This document shows, piece after piece, positions 1-6,647 of a stretch of 23,716 nucleotides of DNA; the stretch's first letter is position 1; each line of letters opens with the position of its first letter. Location: assembly GCA_017526725.1 (NCBI GenBank), contig JAFXRA010000319.1, forward strand, positions 1-23,716, in the 5' to 3' direction. Source of the stretch: Candidatus Rifleibacteriota bacterium. GTDB lineage: Bacteria; Riflebacteria; Ozemobacteria; Ozemobacterales; Ozemobacteraceae. The translations under genes were made by a program, and so were the position numbers. The notes beneath the pieces were generated by a model that was not told the origin of the DNA, did not search any database, and saw nothing but the letters and a program-made list of their open reading frames with translations.

Positions 1-151
1 AAAATTCTTTGATGCTTCTGAAGGTGCAGCAACTACTGATGCTGGTATTTATCCTAGTAAGAAGATTGTTGCTGAACAATTATTCAAAGCTGTTCCTACT
101 ACTGCTTCTGCTGCAGTATCTGTTCCTGTTTCTATTAAGTCAGCTCAGTAA
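1..151 (+). CDS. Pseudopilin, 3' end only (GspG-like paralogue)
   Basis: Reading from base 2, 49 codons are open to a TAA stop at 149-151; the gene begins outside the window. The fragment aligns closely with the end of the next pseudopilin: both have FFDAS, then DAGIY, a short Lys-rich stretch, then TASAAV-VPVSIK and a final Ala-Gln. It is therefore the C-terminus of a tandem paralogue of the gene at 496. No prepilin leader can be seen because the 5' end is missing, so the assignment rests only on this C-terminal similarity. The expected product is an inner-membrane-anchored pseudopilin or minor pilin of a type II secretion or type IV pilus-like machine. Confidence 0.85.
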   Translation, partial: KFFDASEGAATTDAGIYPSKKIVAEQLFKAVPTTASAAVSVPVSIKSAQ

Positions 152-158
152 GTTTATA

Positions 159-188
159 TTGGCTCTTAATTAGCTAATTAAGAGCCAA
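159..188. terminator. Perfect 15-bp inverted repeat after the first pseudopilin
   Basis: Bases 159-173 (TTGGCTCTTAATTAG) are exactly complementary to 174-188, giving a perfect 30-bp palindrome starting 7 bases after the stop codon. The following bases have no clean T-run, so this is a hairpin that could end transcription or protect the 3' end, rather than a textbook intrinsic terminator. Confidence 0.55.
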
Positions 189-215
189 TGTAGTTATTGT
201 GATTGGTGTATGGTG

Positions 216-392
216 GTAGGAGACTTCTAAAGCCTCTCCTTGAGGAGAGGTGGCACGAAGTGCCGGAGTGGTGACTTAACTAGAGTAACACTATGTTTAT
301 TGCAAAGAACCTTTGTTGATAATGGGTTAGTTCACCCCTCAGTCAGACATTCGTCTGACAGCTCCCCTCAAGAGGAGCCTTTAGAATCCTAC
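216..392. repeat. MITE-like nested-hairpin intergenic element (copy A)
   Basis: This 177-bp element has long imperfect terminal inverted repeats. The left end reads GTAGGA, gac, TTCTAAAG; the right end reads CTTTAGAA, TCCTAC. Inside are small hairpins: CCTCTCCT/AGGAGAGG (233-250), GGCAC-GAA-GTGCC (252-264), GTCAGAC-ATTC-GTCTGAC (342-359) and GCTCCCCT/AGAGGAGC with one mismatch (361-378). No ORF is present. It fills most of the gap between the first two pseudopilin genes. Related arms recur near 9302-9345 and 22305-22469. It could be a non-autonomous mobile element or a structured intergenic repeat. Confidence 0.7.
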
Positions 393-400
393 ACTCTTGC

Positions 401-421
401 CTCTTAATCTCTTATCTCTTA
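401..421. repeat. Short tandem repeat, 7-bp unit
   Basis: Three consecutive 7-mers (CTCTTAA, TCTCTTA, TCTCTTA) lie just right of the hairpin element and about 75 bases upstream of the next gene. A perfect small palindrome, TAAGATC-TTT-GATCTTA (447-463), follows. No convincing sigma-70 promoter is visible here. Confidence 0.45.
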
Positions 422-495
422 TCATATTAACTTTGGCTTTAATTTCTAAGATCTTTGATCTTATATCTTAAATTAAATCTCTTGGAGGGATGTTA

Positions 496-1326
496 ATGAA
501 AAAAGGTTTTACTCTTATTGAACTCTTGATTGTTATTACAATCCTGGCAATTCTTGCCGGTGCCGCTGTTCCTTATGTACAGGACTACGTAGAAGATGCA
601 CGTATTGCCAAGTGCCGTGAAGACTTGGGCGAACTTCGCAATGCTATTATGAGATACGAAGTTGAAAGAAACAAACTTTTCGACCCAGCTAATGACGGTG
701 TTGGTAATGATGAAGCTGAAAGACTTAAAAACTGGCAGCAGATGCTTGTTGGTCCATTCTTGACTCAGGCTTTGACTGACCCCTGGGGCAGACCCTATTA
801 TTTCTCTAATGCAGCTTCAATGGTATTTTCTGGCGCTGAAGACGGTGATAAGAACACCAATATCATTTCTGTAGACGTTCGCCCAGCAATGGCTCCAACA
901 AGAGCCTGGTGGTATGATATCGACAGAAACGGTTCTGTAACTACTGGTGACTATGTTGATATTAAGTTTACTAGACCTTTGGGTGCTGCTACTATTGGTG
1001 GTCTTGCAATTGCTGCAACAAATTCTTACAGAATTATGACTACTGCTGATGGTGATATTACCACAGCTGATGCTTGTGATCCAGTACATCCAAAAGGACA
1101 GAACTGGATAAGAATAGTTGTTGGTGCTACACCTGGTGATGACTTTATGGCTGGTTCTTTAATTTGTGCTACTCAGTCTGTTTTCTTTGACGCTTCTTCT
1201 GGTTCTGCTGGTAGTGATGCTGGTATTTATAGTACAAAGATCAAAGCAGAAAAACTTTTCAACGAAGTTCCAAACACTGCTTCTGCTGCAGTAACTGTTC
1301 CTGTTTCAATTAAAGCAGCACAGTAA
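496..1326 (+). CDS. Pseudopilin / GspG-like prepilin (paralogue 2)
   Basis: A 276-residue inner-membrane-anchored pseudopilin, expected to be cut by prepilin peptidase and assembled into a pseudopilus or type IV pilus. The start chosen is ATG 496: GGAGG at 484-488 is 7 bases away, and this gives the leader MKKG followed by FTLIE. An in-frame ATG at 490 is too close to that site. After the hydrophobic helix (residues 5-27) come an amphipathic helix, the GspG-type DPWG motif (residues 95-98), a MAPTRAWW segment and the acidic loop DIDRNGSVTTGD (141-152), which matches a dockerin/EF-hand calcium loop. It is much longer than typical GspG (about 140 residues), with an extra C-terminal domain. It belongs to a tandem family (1-151, 2251-3123, 3135-3941). 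A hairpin overlaps the stop codon. Confidence 0.9.
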   Translation: MKKGFTLIELLIVITILAILAGAAVPYVQDYVEDARIAKCREDLGELRNAIMRYEVERNKLFDPANDGVGNDEAERLKNWQQMLVGPFLTQALTDPWGRPYYFSNAASMVFSGAEDGDKNTNIISVDVRPAMAPTRAWWYDIDRNGSVTTGDYVDIKFTRPLGAATIGGLAIAATNSYRIMTTADGDITTADACDPVHPKGQNWIRIVVGATPGDDFMAGSLICATQSVFFDASSGSAGSDAGIYSTKIKAEKLFNEVPNTASAAVTVPVSIKAAQ

Positions 1327-1347
1327 AAAAATCGAAGATTTTTTTAC
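1323..1347. terminator. A/T hairpin overlapping the pseudopilin stop codon
   Basis: GTAAAAAAATC (1323-1333), loop GAA, then the exact complement GATTTTTTTAC (1337-1347). The right arm carries seven Ts, so it could act as an intrinsic terminator even though the stem is A/T-rich. It overlaps the TAA stop of the upstream gene. Confidence 0.55.
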
Positions 1348-1385
1348 TAGGGTATAGGGTGTAGGGATTAGGGAATAAGGGTTAA
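1348..1385. repeat. Degenerate TAGGG tandem repeat, exact 7-bp period
   Basis: TAGGG occurs at 1348, 1355, 1362 and 1369, exactly 7 bases apart, and TAAGGG follows at 1376. The two linker bases vary. The array lies directly beside the preceding hairpin. A two-unit version occurs at 9361-9373. Confidence 0.6.
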
Positions 1386-1413
1386 TTCCTACTACCTGGT
1401 TAAAACTCGTAAC

Positions 1414-1443
1414 AAAAAAGCATCTCGAAAGAGATGCTTTTTT
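1414..1443. terminator. Strong bidirectional intrinsic terminator
   Basis: AAAAAAGCATCTC (1414-1426), loop GAAA, GAGATGCTTTTTT (1431-1443). The stem is perfect, and an A-run and T-run flank it, so it can work in both directions. It separates the pseudopilin gene from the toxin-antitoxin cassette. Confidence 0.85.
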
Positions 1444-1475
1444 CATTATATAAATCAAATCAATTAAACAATAGA

Positions 1476-1504
1476 GTGACACATATAAAAATATTTGTTA
1501 TAAT
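1476..1504 (+). promoter_or_regulatory. Sigma-70 promoter of hicAB
   Basis: GTGACA (-35, 1476-1481, five of six consensus bases), a 17-bp spacer, then TATAAT (-10, 1499-1504). A TG at 1496-1497 adds an extended -10 element. It lies 21 bases before the hicA start, so the 5' leader is very short. Confidence 0.8.
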
Positions 1505-1525
1505 ATTTTTAGAAAAGAAAAATTA

Positions 1526-1723
1526 ATGCCAACTATATCGTCAAAAGAAGTCATACGTAAACTAGAAAAAGATGGATGGTATCTTGTTTGTGTAAACGGA
1601 AGCCATTATCAATATAAGCACCCAACAAAAACAGGCCGTGTCACTGTTAAACATCCTTGCAAAGATTATTGTATAGCAACTGTAAAATCAATGGAAAAAC
1701 AATCTGGATTAAAGCTTTTATAG
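1526..1723 (+). CDS. hicA: HicA-family toxin (mRNA interferase)
   Basis: A 65-residue protein of the HicA type. It matches the family in size and pattern: an N-terminal helix (SSKEVIRKLEKDGW), the conserved G-S-H-Y-Q-Y-KHP segment containing the catalytic His of the dsRBD-like fold, then a strand ending VKHP and a C-terminal helix (TVKSMEKQSGL). HicA toxins cleave mRNA in translating cells and are held inactive by HicB. The gene has its own strong promoter, a weak purine-rich ribosome site (AGAAAAG) and only 11 bases before hicB. It lies between terminators, as a self-contained cassette inside the pseudopilin array. Confidence 0.93.
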   Translation: MPTISSKEVIRKLEKDGWYLVCVNGSHYQYKHPTKTGRVTVKHPCKDYCIATVKSMEKQSGLKLL

Positions 1724-1734
1724 AAAGGTTAAAT

Positions 1735-2154
1735 ATGAGTAAAAAATTAGTTGAACGATACTATTATCCAGCAATTTTTAATTATGAAGATGAGAAGGGT
1801 ATTTCAATAACTTTTCCAGATTTACCAAACTGTGTAACTGAAGGAAAAGACGAAATTGATGCATTAAAATCAGCAAGAGAATGTTTAGGAATTGTTCTCC
1901 TTGGAATGGAAGAAGATAATGAAAAGATTCCTGTTCCTACTGCATTAAAAAATATAAAGACTAAAAAGAATGAAAAGGCTATTCTTATAGATGTTTATAT
2001 GCCAACGGTCAGATTGGCTTCTGTAAATCGTTCTGTTAATAGAACTGTTACTTTACCTGCCTGGCTTAATGCCATGGCATTAGAAAGAAACATAAATTTT
2101 TCTCATATTTTACAAGAAGCTTTAAAGAAAGAGTTTCATCTTTTGCAAAATTAG
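1735..2154 (+). CDS. hicB: HicB-family antitoxin
   Basis: A 139-residue antitoxin partner of the preceding HicA toxin. The N-terminal half has the HicB partial RNase H-like pattern: YYYPAIF, then GISITFPDLPNCVTEGKDEIDAL and helix SARECLGIVLLGMEED. The C-terminal part (about residues 95-135) has a basic strand, NRTVTLPAWLNAMA, followed by NINFSHILQEALK, typical of a ribbon-helix-helix DNA-binding domain. It probably represses the hicAB promoter. ATG 1735 is chosen because AGAAAGG lies at 1722-1728; the upstream in-frame ATG at 1657 is deep inside hicA and would add 26 residues not fitting the family. A clean intrinsic terminator follows. Confidence 0.93.
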   Translation: MSKKLVERYYYPAIFNYEDEKGISITFPDLPNCVTEGKDEIDALKSARECLGIVLLGMEEDNEKIPVPTALKNIKTKKNEKAILIDVYMPTVRLASVNRSVNRTVTLPAWLNAMALERNINFSHILQEALKKEFHLLQN

Positions 2155-2167
2155 TTCTAAAATTCAG

Positions 2168-2189
2168 AAAAAGCCATAAGGCTTTTTTT
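2168..2189 (+). terminator. Intrinsic terminator after hicB
   Basis: AAAAAGCC (2168-2175), loop ATAA, GGCTTTTT (2180-2187), with the T-run continuing to 2189. It starts 13 bases after the hicB stop. Confidence 0.85.
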
Positions 2190-2211
2190 GTTTTAGTGAA
2201 GAGAAAGAGTA

Positions 2212-2220
2212 TGATATAAT
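2212..2220 (+). promoter_or_regulatory. Extended -10 promoter of the third pseudopilin gene
   Basis: TGATATAAT gives an extended -10 (TG at 2212-2213, TATAAT at 2215-2220) 30 bases before the ATG. The region where a -35 would lie (around 2192-2197, TTTAGT) is a poor match, which fits an extended -10 promoter. Confidence 0.6.
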
Positions 2221-2250
2221 ATTACGGAATTTTCAAAAAAGGGGTGTTAT

Positions 2251-3123
2251 ATGCATAAACAAGGTTTTACTCTTATAGAATTGCTGGTGGTTATAACAAT
2301 ACTTGCGATTTTAGCTGGTGCAGCCGTTCCTTATGTACAGAATTACCTTGATGATGCACGAATCTCTACCGCAAAGTCAGACTTAAATGAAATCAGAAAT
2401 GCCATAATGAGATTTGAAACTGATAACAGCGAGTTTTTCAATCCTGGTTTCGGTAAGACTGGTGCTGATTATAAAAAGGCTTTGGAAAATTTCCAGCAGA
2501 GGCTGGTAGGCGGCTATTTAATGAAGCCTATGACTGACCCCTGGGGCAGAATCTATTATTATTCTCATGCTGCTGCGATGGTATTCAGCGCTGCCGATGA
2601 CGGAAGTCTTGAAACAAATATTATTTCAAGAGACGTTAGACCTCTGATGGCTCCAACAAGAGCCTGGTGGACTGATAACAATAATAATTCAATGGTTGAT
2701 ACAGGCGATATAATAGATATTAAATTTGCCAGACCTATAGGTGGTTATGATACAAGCGATATTAATAATAATTTCATTGTAACTCCTACTGGCAAGACTA
2801 CTCCAAGAGCCAACCCATTCGGCGATGGTGCAGTAATTGAAGATTTTTCCGGACTATCTGCAGGAAATAGGAAGCACCCACGAGGAAACAACTGGGTAAG
2901 AATTAAGGTTTGTCCGAATGCTGATATGGAAGTAGGCGACAATATAGTAGCCTCATCAACGTTTTATGATACTGCTGAAGCTTCTATTATAGGTAAATAT
3001 CCGGCTGGTATGGGCTTATACGAAGATGATAAGATACAGCCAGAAAACTATTTCCCAGATAACGGAACAATTATTCCGAACAAATCAAGTGATACAAGCG
3101 TAAAATTAAAAGCAGCTCAATAA
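2251..3123 (+). CDS. Pseudopilin / GspG-like prepilin (paralogue 3)
   Basis: A 290-residue pseudopilin with leader MHKQG before FTLIE, and a hydrophobic helix almost identical to that of the paralogue at 496. It has DPWG at residues 96-99, the MAPTRAWW segment, then the acidic loop DNNNNSMVDTGD (142-153) followed by IIDIKFARPIG. The C-terminus ends KLKAAQ, like the upstream copies. GGGG just before the start (2241-2244) is 6 bases from the ATG. It has its own promoter after the hicB terminator and probably drives the downstream pseudopilin and ligase genes, which follow closely. Expected location is the inner membrane, then a pseudopilus or pilus. The exact machine is unknown because no GspE, GspF or PilQ homologue is in the window. 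Confidence 0.9.
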   Translation: MHKQGFTLIELLVVITILAILAGAAVPYVQNYLDDARISTAKSDLNEIRNAIMRFETDNSEFFNPGFGKTGADYKKALENFQQRLVGGYLMKPMTDPWGRIYYYSHAAAMVFSAADDGSLETNIISRDVRPLMAPTRAWWTDNNNNSMVDTGDIIDIKFARPIGGYDTSDINNNFIVTPTGKTTPRANPFGDGAVIEDFSGLSAGNRKHPRGNNWVRIKVCPNADMEVGDNIVASSTFYDTAEASIIGKYPAGMGLYEDDKIQPENYFPDNGTIIPNKSSDTSVKLKAAQ

Positions 3124-3134
3124 GGATTTAACAG

Positions 3135-3941
3135 ATGAAAAAGCGTGCCTTTACTTTAATAGAACTATTAATAATCATTACTATCATTGCAATACTTGTT
3201 GGTGTTGCTCTCCCCTACTATCAGGATTACATAAAACAGGCAAAATTAGCGAAGGCTGAGCATGAGCTTGATATTATAAAAGAAGCTTTAATAAAACACG
3301 ATACTATGGAAGATTTGCCTTATCAGCACAATGAATTGAGATATTTGATAGGTAATTATCTTCAGGATTTACCAAGAGACCCATGGGGCAGAGATTATCA
3401 GATTGATTGGGTAAAAGGTATGATTTGGTCAACTGGTGCTGATCATACAGATGAATTTGATGATATAAAAGTTGAATACAAACCGGCATTGACCTTACAA
3501 AAAGCTACTTGGATTGATTATGACAACAATAGTTGCATAAGTAAATATGATAAATTAAAATTGGATTTTTCAAGATGTATTAATGCTTCTTATGCATTAG
3601 GATTAGGTTGTCTGCTTGGTTTAACACCTGGAGATTCAAATGGACTAGCCACACCTTCGGCAGGTGCTTTATGGTTTTCTCCAGATGTTGATGTTAGTTG
3701 TTTTGATGCGGTAGCAAGCTTTCCAGCATCGAGTTCATATATTTTAATTAGTTTTGAAGGCTGCGGTGATGTTGACAAACTTCAGAAAGCATTTAATCCA
3801 GGTTCTTCTACTATTAAGATATGTCCAAAGAATAACATTATAGCAGACTGGGTTGAGTTACCCAATGGTTCAGGGTATAGAATGGCTAATGGAACCGAAA
3901 ATTATGATCCAGTAGATTGGATAGTAATAAAGGGCAGATAA
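3135..3941 (+). CDS. Pseudopilin / GspG-like prepilin (paralogue 4, divergent)
   Basis: A 268-residue member of the same family, more divergent. The leader is MKKRA followed by FTLIE, so the residue before the cut is Ala instead of the usual Gly; Glu at mature position 5 is kept. DPWG is at residues 82-85. The acidic loop is DYDNNSCISKYD (128-139), followed by KLKLDF, but the RAWW segment is reduced to KATW and the C-terminus ends IVIKGR instead of KAAQ. The C-terminal part has several Cys residues not seen in the other copies. It lies 11 bases after the previous gene with AAGGA at 3122-3126, so the two are co-transcribed. It may be a minor pseudopilin with a distinct place in the filament. 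Confidence 0.87.
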   Translation: MKKRAFTLIELLIIITIIAILVGVALPYYQDYIKQAKLAKAEHELDIIKEALIKHDTMEDLPYQHNELRYLIGNYLQDLPRDPWGRDYQIDWVKGMIWSTGADHTDEFDDIKVEYKPALTLQKATWIDYDNNSCISKYDKLKLDFSRCINASYALGLGCLLGLTPGDSNGLATPSAGALWFSPDVDVSCFDAVASFPASSSYILISFEGCGDVDKLQKAFNPGSSTIKICPKNNIIADWVELPNGSGYRMANGTENYDPVDWIVIKGR

Positions 3942-3949
3942 GAGATAAA

Positions 3950-6643
3950 ATGAGCGACGAATTAATTTACACAGAGGAACACAAATCCCCATTATTTGGT
4001 GTTTTAGAAGATTTTTTACATAATTTATTTAAAAAATCTGATAATGAGACAAAAGCAAATCTTTCTACAACAGAATGGATTATTTATTTAGGGACATTAT
4101 TCTTTGTTCTAGTAATGCCCTTTTTATACAGCAGACTTACTACTGAAAACTTTTTAACCCCAAAAGAATTCTTTACCAGAATTACTATTGGTATTTTGGG
4201 CGGTATTTTTTGTGTTCGCCTTTTTGGTGCGGGGTTGTTGGGTAAGAAAGTAGCCTTGTCGAGAACTACACTAGATATGCCTCTGGTGTTGTTTTTCGGT
4301 TTTTGTGCTCTTTCTGTAATGTGGAATTATAATGGTATATCAGCTATAAGAGATTTGCGCGGCGTATTTACTATAATGCTGCTTTTCCCAATTATAGTAA
4401 ATGTATACAGAAGCCGATGGCAGGTTGAGTTATTGCTCTGGGTAGTTGTCTTTACAGGCTTGGCTACAGCAGCAATAGGTTTTATGGAAACCTACAATTT
4501 TTATTTTCAATTTGATAGAGACGGTATTCATTATGTTAAAGAGCAGGTGTTAGCCAAGAAATATGATCCAAACGGCTATTATCTGCCTTTGTTCCCACAA
4601 CTGGCAAGCCCTGATTATGCGATGGGCTCTGTCGTTTCAACATTTGGAAACCGCAATTACCTTGGAACTTTTGCAATGTTCGTTGCTTTTGTTCCCTTAG
4701 CTTTCTTCTTCTATTACAGAAATGTATTAATGAAGCTGTTTTCTTTAGGACTTTTCGGATGTTTGCTTTACGGACTATATATTACAAGATGCAGAGCGGC
4801 TTTGATTGGTCTTGCTGTTGGCTTTTTGTTTATGTTTATTATGACTTTAATAAACGATAAGAATTTTAAGCTGATAAAAAGATACGGATTATTTTTCGCT
4901 ATAGTTGTTGGCTTTTTTATAATGGGCCTGGTTGTATCTGCAGTAACAATAAAGTCTGAATCTATGTGGGACAAAATCAAGCTTACATTCACTTTAGACA
5001 GACTAGTGAGCAACACTTATGAAAGAATGTGGGTTTGGTATGGCAATAATCAGGCTTTTAAGGAATCTCCATTGACCGTTCTTTTGGGACAGGGATTCGG
5101 GTCTTTTAAGCACTTTTTCCCATTAAGAGAAAGCACGGTTTTTTCTGACAACAACAAAGAAAGTTTTACAGCAGTTACTTTCAGGCAGGCTCACAATGAC
5201 TGGCTCCAGATTTTTTCTGAGTTAGGTATTGTGGGAATGATTTTATTCCTGTTTTTGTTGAAACGTTTATATGGTTCTATTCAAGCTTCTTTAAGCAGAG
5301 ATATTTTTACTCGGAAAGAAGACGTCATGAATGGTGACCATGTATTGATTATAGCATTGGGGGCAGCTTTAATTTCGCAATTATTTGCGGCGATGCCGGA
5401 TTTCCCATTCCACAGAATAGAAACTGCAAATTTTGCTGTAGTTTTCCTCGCTTTGATTCCAGTTTTAACAGAAACAAACTTTTTTAAGACACCATTGAAG
5501 CGCATACCTATACAGGGTGTAAAAGCTCCTTTGTGTATCTTTCTTGTTATTGTTTCAGCCTTTGGAGCCTTTTCCAATGTTATTCATGAACAAAGATGCT
5601 GGACTGCTGATACCAATGTCAGAGAAGCTGAAACCATTATGACTTACAGAAATAGTGATGTGCTTTATATGCTTAAGGCAAGGGAACTTCTTCTTGAAGC
5701 AATTGCTCTGGATCCTCTTCCCGGTGACCCATATAATAAGCTTGCTGCCTGGTATGAACAGAGTTGTAATCAAAACACCTTCAATTATCTTACACAATTG
5801 TATAACGGTATTAATTCCAATAGATTAGATCAGCAATCTATGGCAGTTCTCAGACAATTATTTAAAAACGAAGGCGGTTTAGCTAACAGAATCAGTATTC
5901 TATTAGATGAGTTGAAGAATGGGCCTAAAATAGCTTTTGAATATGCAGACAAAGCATGGAAAAACATTAACTATAATGCACGTTCAACATATCATTCAAT
6001 AGTATTCAGAAAAATGCATATTTATTATCACCTTTTGCAGGATTTTCCAAAGGCTTATGAAGAAGCCAGGAACGGCATAAAAATGACTGCTGGAGATGCC
6101 CGCTCAATCTATTATCTATATGCAGGTAAAATTGCGGCAGACCTTTCTAGAAATCCTGGTGCGGAAAAGTTTGGATACAATCTTTCCGACTTGGCTAAAG
6201 ATGCAGAAAAGTATCTGACAAAACTATTAAAATATGAACAGTTTAAGCTTCAGGCACAGGCAACATTAGCTATTCTTTATTCTCAGAATGCTAATTGGAT
6301 AAAAGCTTTCGAGGCTTCTTCTGAAGTTGTTAACCGAGTTCCCAATGACCCGACCATGCAGAATATTTTAGGTTTGTCCGCGTTCAATCTTGGAAAAACT
6401 GATTTAGCGGTAAAAGCTTTAAATGAGGCACTCAGATATAATCCTGGTAATCCGGTTTATCATCGCGATATTGGATTAGTCTATAAAAGATTGAATCGTT
6501 ATAATGAAGCTAAGGAACATTTTGAAAAAGCTGCTGCTTCAACAAATAGCCCAGAATCATTGAGGGCTGAAGTTTTGAGAGAATTAGAATCAATAAAGAA
6601 TTTGCAATATAAATTACAGGATTACGATAAAAATGGTCAGTGA
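3950..6643 (+). CDS. O-antigen ligase / PglL-like O-oligosaccharyltransferase with C-terminal TPRs
   Basis: An 897-residue polytopic inner-membrane protein. About 12-13 hydrophobic segments cover residues 30-540. They include the Wzy_C-type pattern: a GNRNYLG segment, then RCRAALIGL, a large extracytoplasmic loop with LLGQGFGSFKHFF, and AHNDWLQIFSELGIVG (His about residue 415). Such proteins transfer lipid-linked glycans to lipid A core or, in the PglL/PilO branch, to pilin Ser/Thr. The C-terminal third is soluble, with TPR-like helices (about 745-885, for example LGLSAFNLGKTDLAVKALNEAL). It begins 8 bases after a pseudopilin gene, so pilin glycosylation is the favoured inferred role; exopolysaccharide polymerisation is the alternative. 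ATG 3950 is preferred over an in-frame TTG at 3917 lying inside the pilin gene. Its end overlaps the region before the next gene. Confidence 0.85.
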   Translation: MSDELIYTEEHKSPLFGVLEDFLHNLFKKSDNETKANLSTTEWIIYLGTLFFVLVMPFLYSRLTTENFLTPKEFFTRITIGILGGIFCVRLFGAGLLGKKVALSRTTLDMPLVLFFGFCALSVMWNYNGISAIRDLRGVFTIMLLFPIIVNVYRSRWQVELLLWVVVFTGLATAAIGFMETYNFYFQFDRDGIHYVKEQVLAKKYDPNGYYLPLFPQLASPDYAMGSVVSTFGNRNYLGTFAMFVAFVPLAFFFYYRNVLMKLFSLGLFGCLLYGLYITRCRAALIGLAVGFLFMFIMTLINDKNFKLIKRYGLFFAIVVGFFIMGLVVSAVTIKSESMWDKIKLTFTLDRLVSNTYERMWVWYGNNQAFKESPLTVLLGQGFGSFKHFFPLRESTVFSDNNKESFTAVTFRQAHNDWLQIFSELGIVGMILFLFLLKRLYGSIQASLSRDIFTRKEDVMNGDHVLIIALGAALISQLFAAMPDFPFHRIETANFAVVFLALIPVLTETNFFKTPLKRIPIQGVKAPLCIFLVIVSAFGAFSNVIHEQRCWTADTNVREAETIMTYRNSDVLYMLKARELLLEAIALDPLPGDPYNKLAAWYEQSCNQNTFNYLTQLYNGINSNRLDQQSMAVLRQLFKNEGGLANRISILLDELKNGPKIAFEYADKAWKNINYNARSTYHSIVFRKMHIYYHLLQDFPKAYEEARNGIKMTAGDARSIYYLYAGKIAADLSRNPGAEKFGYNLSDLAKDAEKYLTKLLKYEQFKLQAQATLAILYSQNANWIKAFEASSEVVNRVPNDPTMQNILGLSAFNLGKTDLAVKALNEALRYNPGNPVYHRDIGLVYKRLNRYNEAKEHFEKAAASTNSPESLRAEVLRELESIKNLQYKLQDYDKNGQ

Positions 6644-6647
6644 TAAT

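Noticed and set aside
432..467. Sigma-70 promoter for the pseudopilin gene at 496
   Set aside because: TTGGCT and TATATC-like words are present, but no pair has an acceptable spacing, so I did not call a promoter.
1657..1734. Upstream in-frame start that would lengthen HicB by 26 residues
   Set aside because: It lies inside hicA, has no ribosome site, and the extra residues do not fit the family. ATG 1735 has AGAAAGG in front.
3917..3949. In-frame TTG start for the ligase gene
   Set aside because: It overlaps the pseudopilin coding end and adds 11 residues of no family character. ATG 3950 is better placed.
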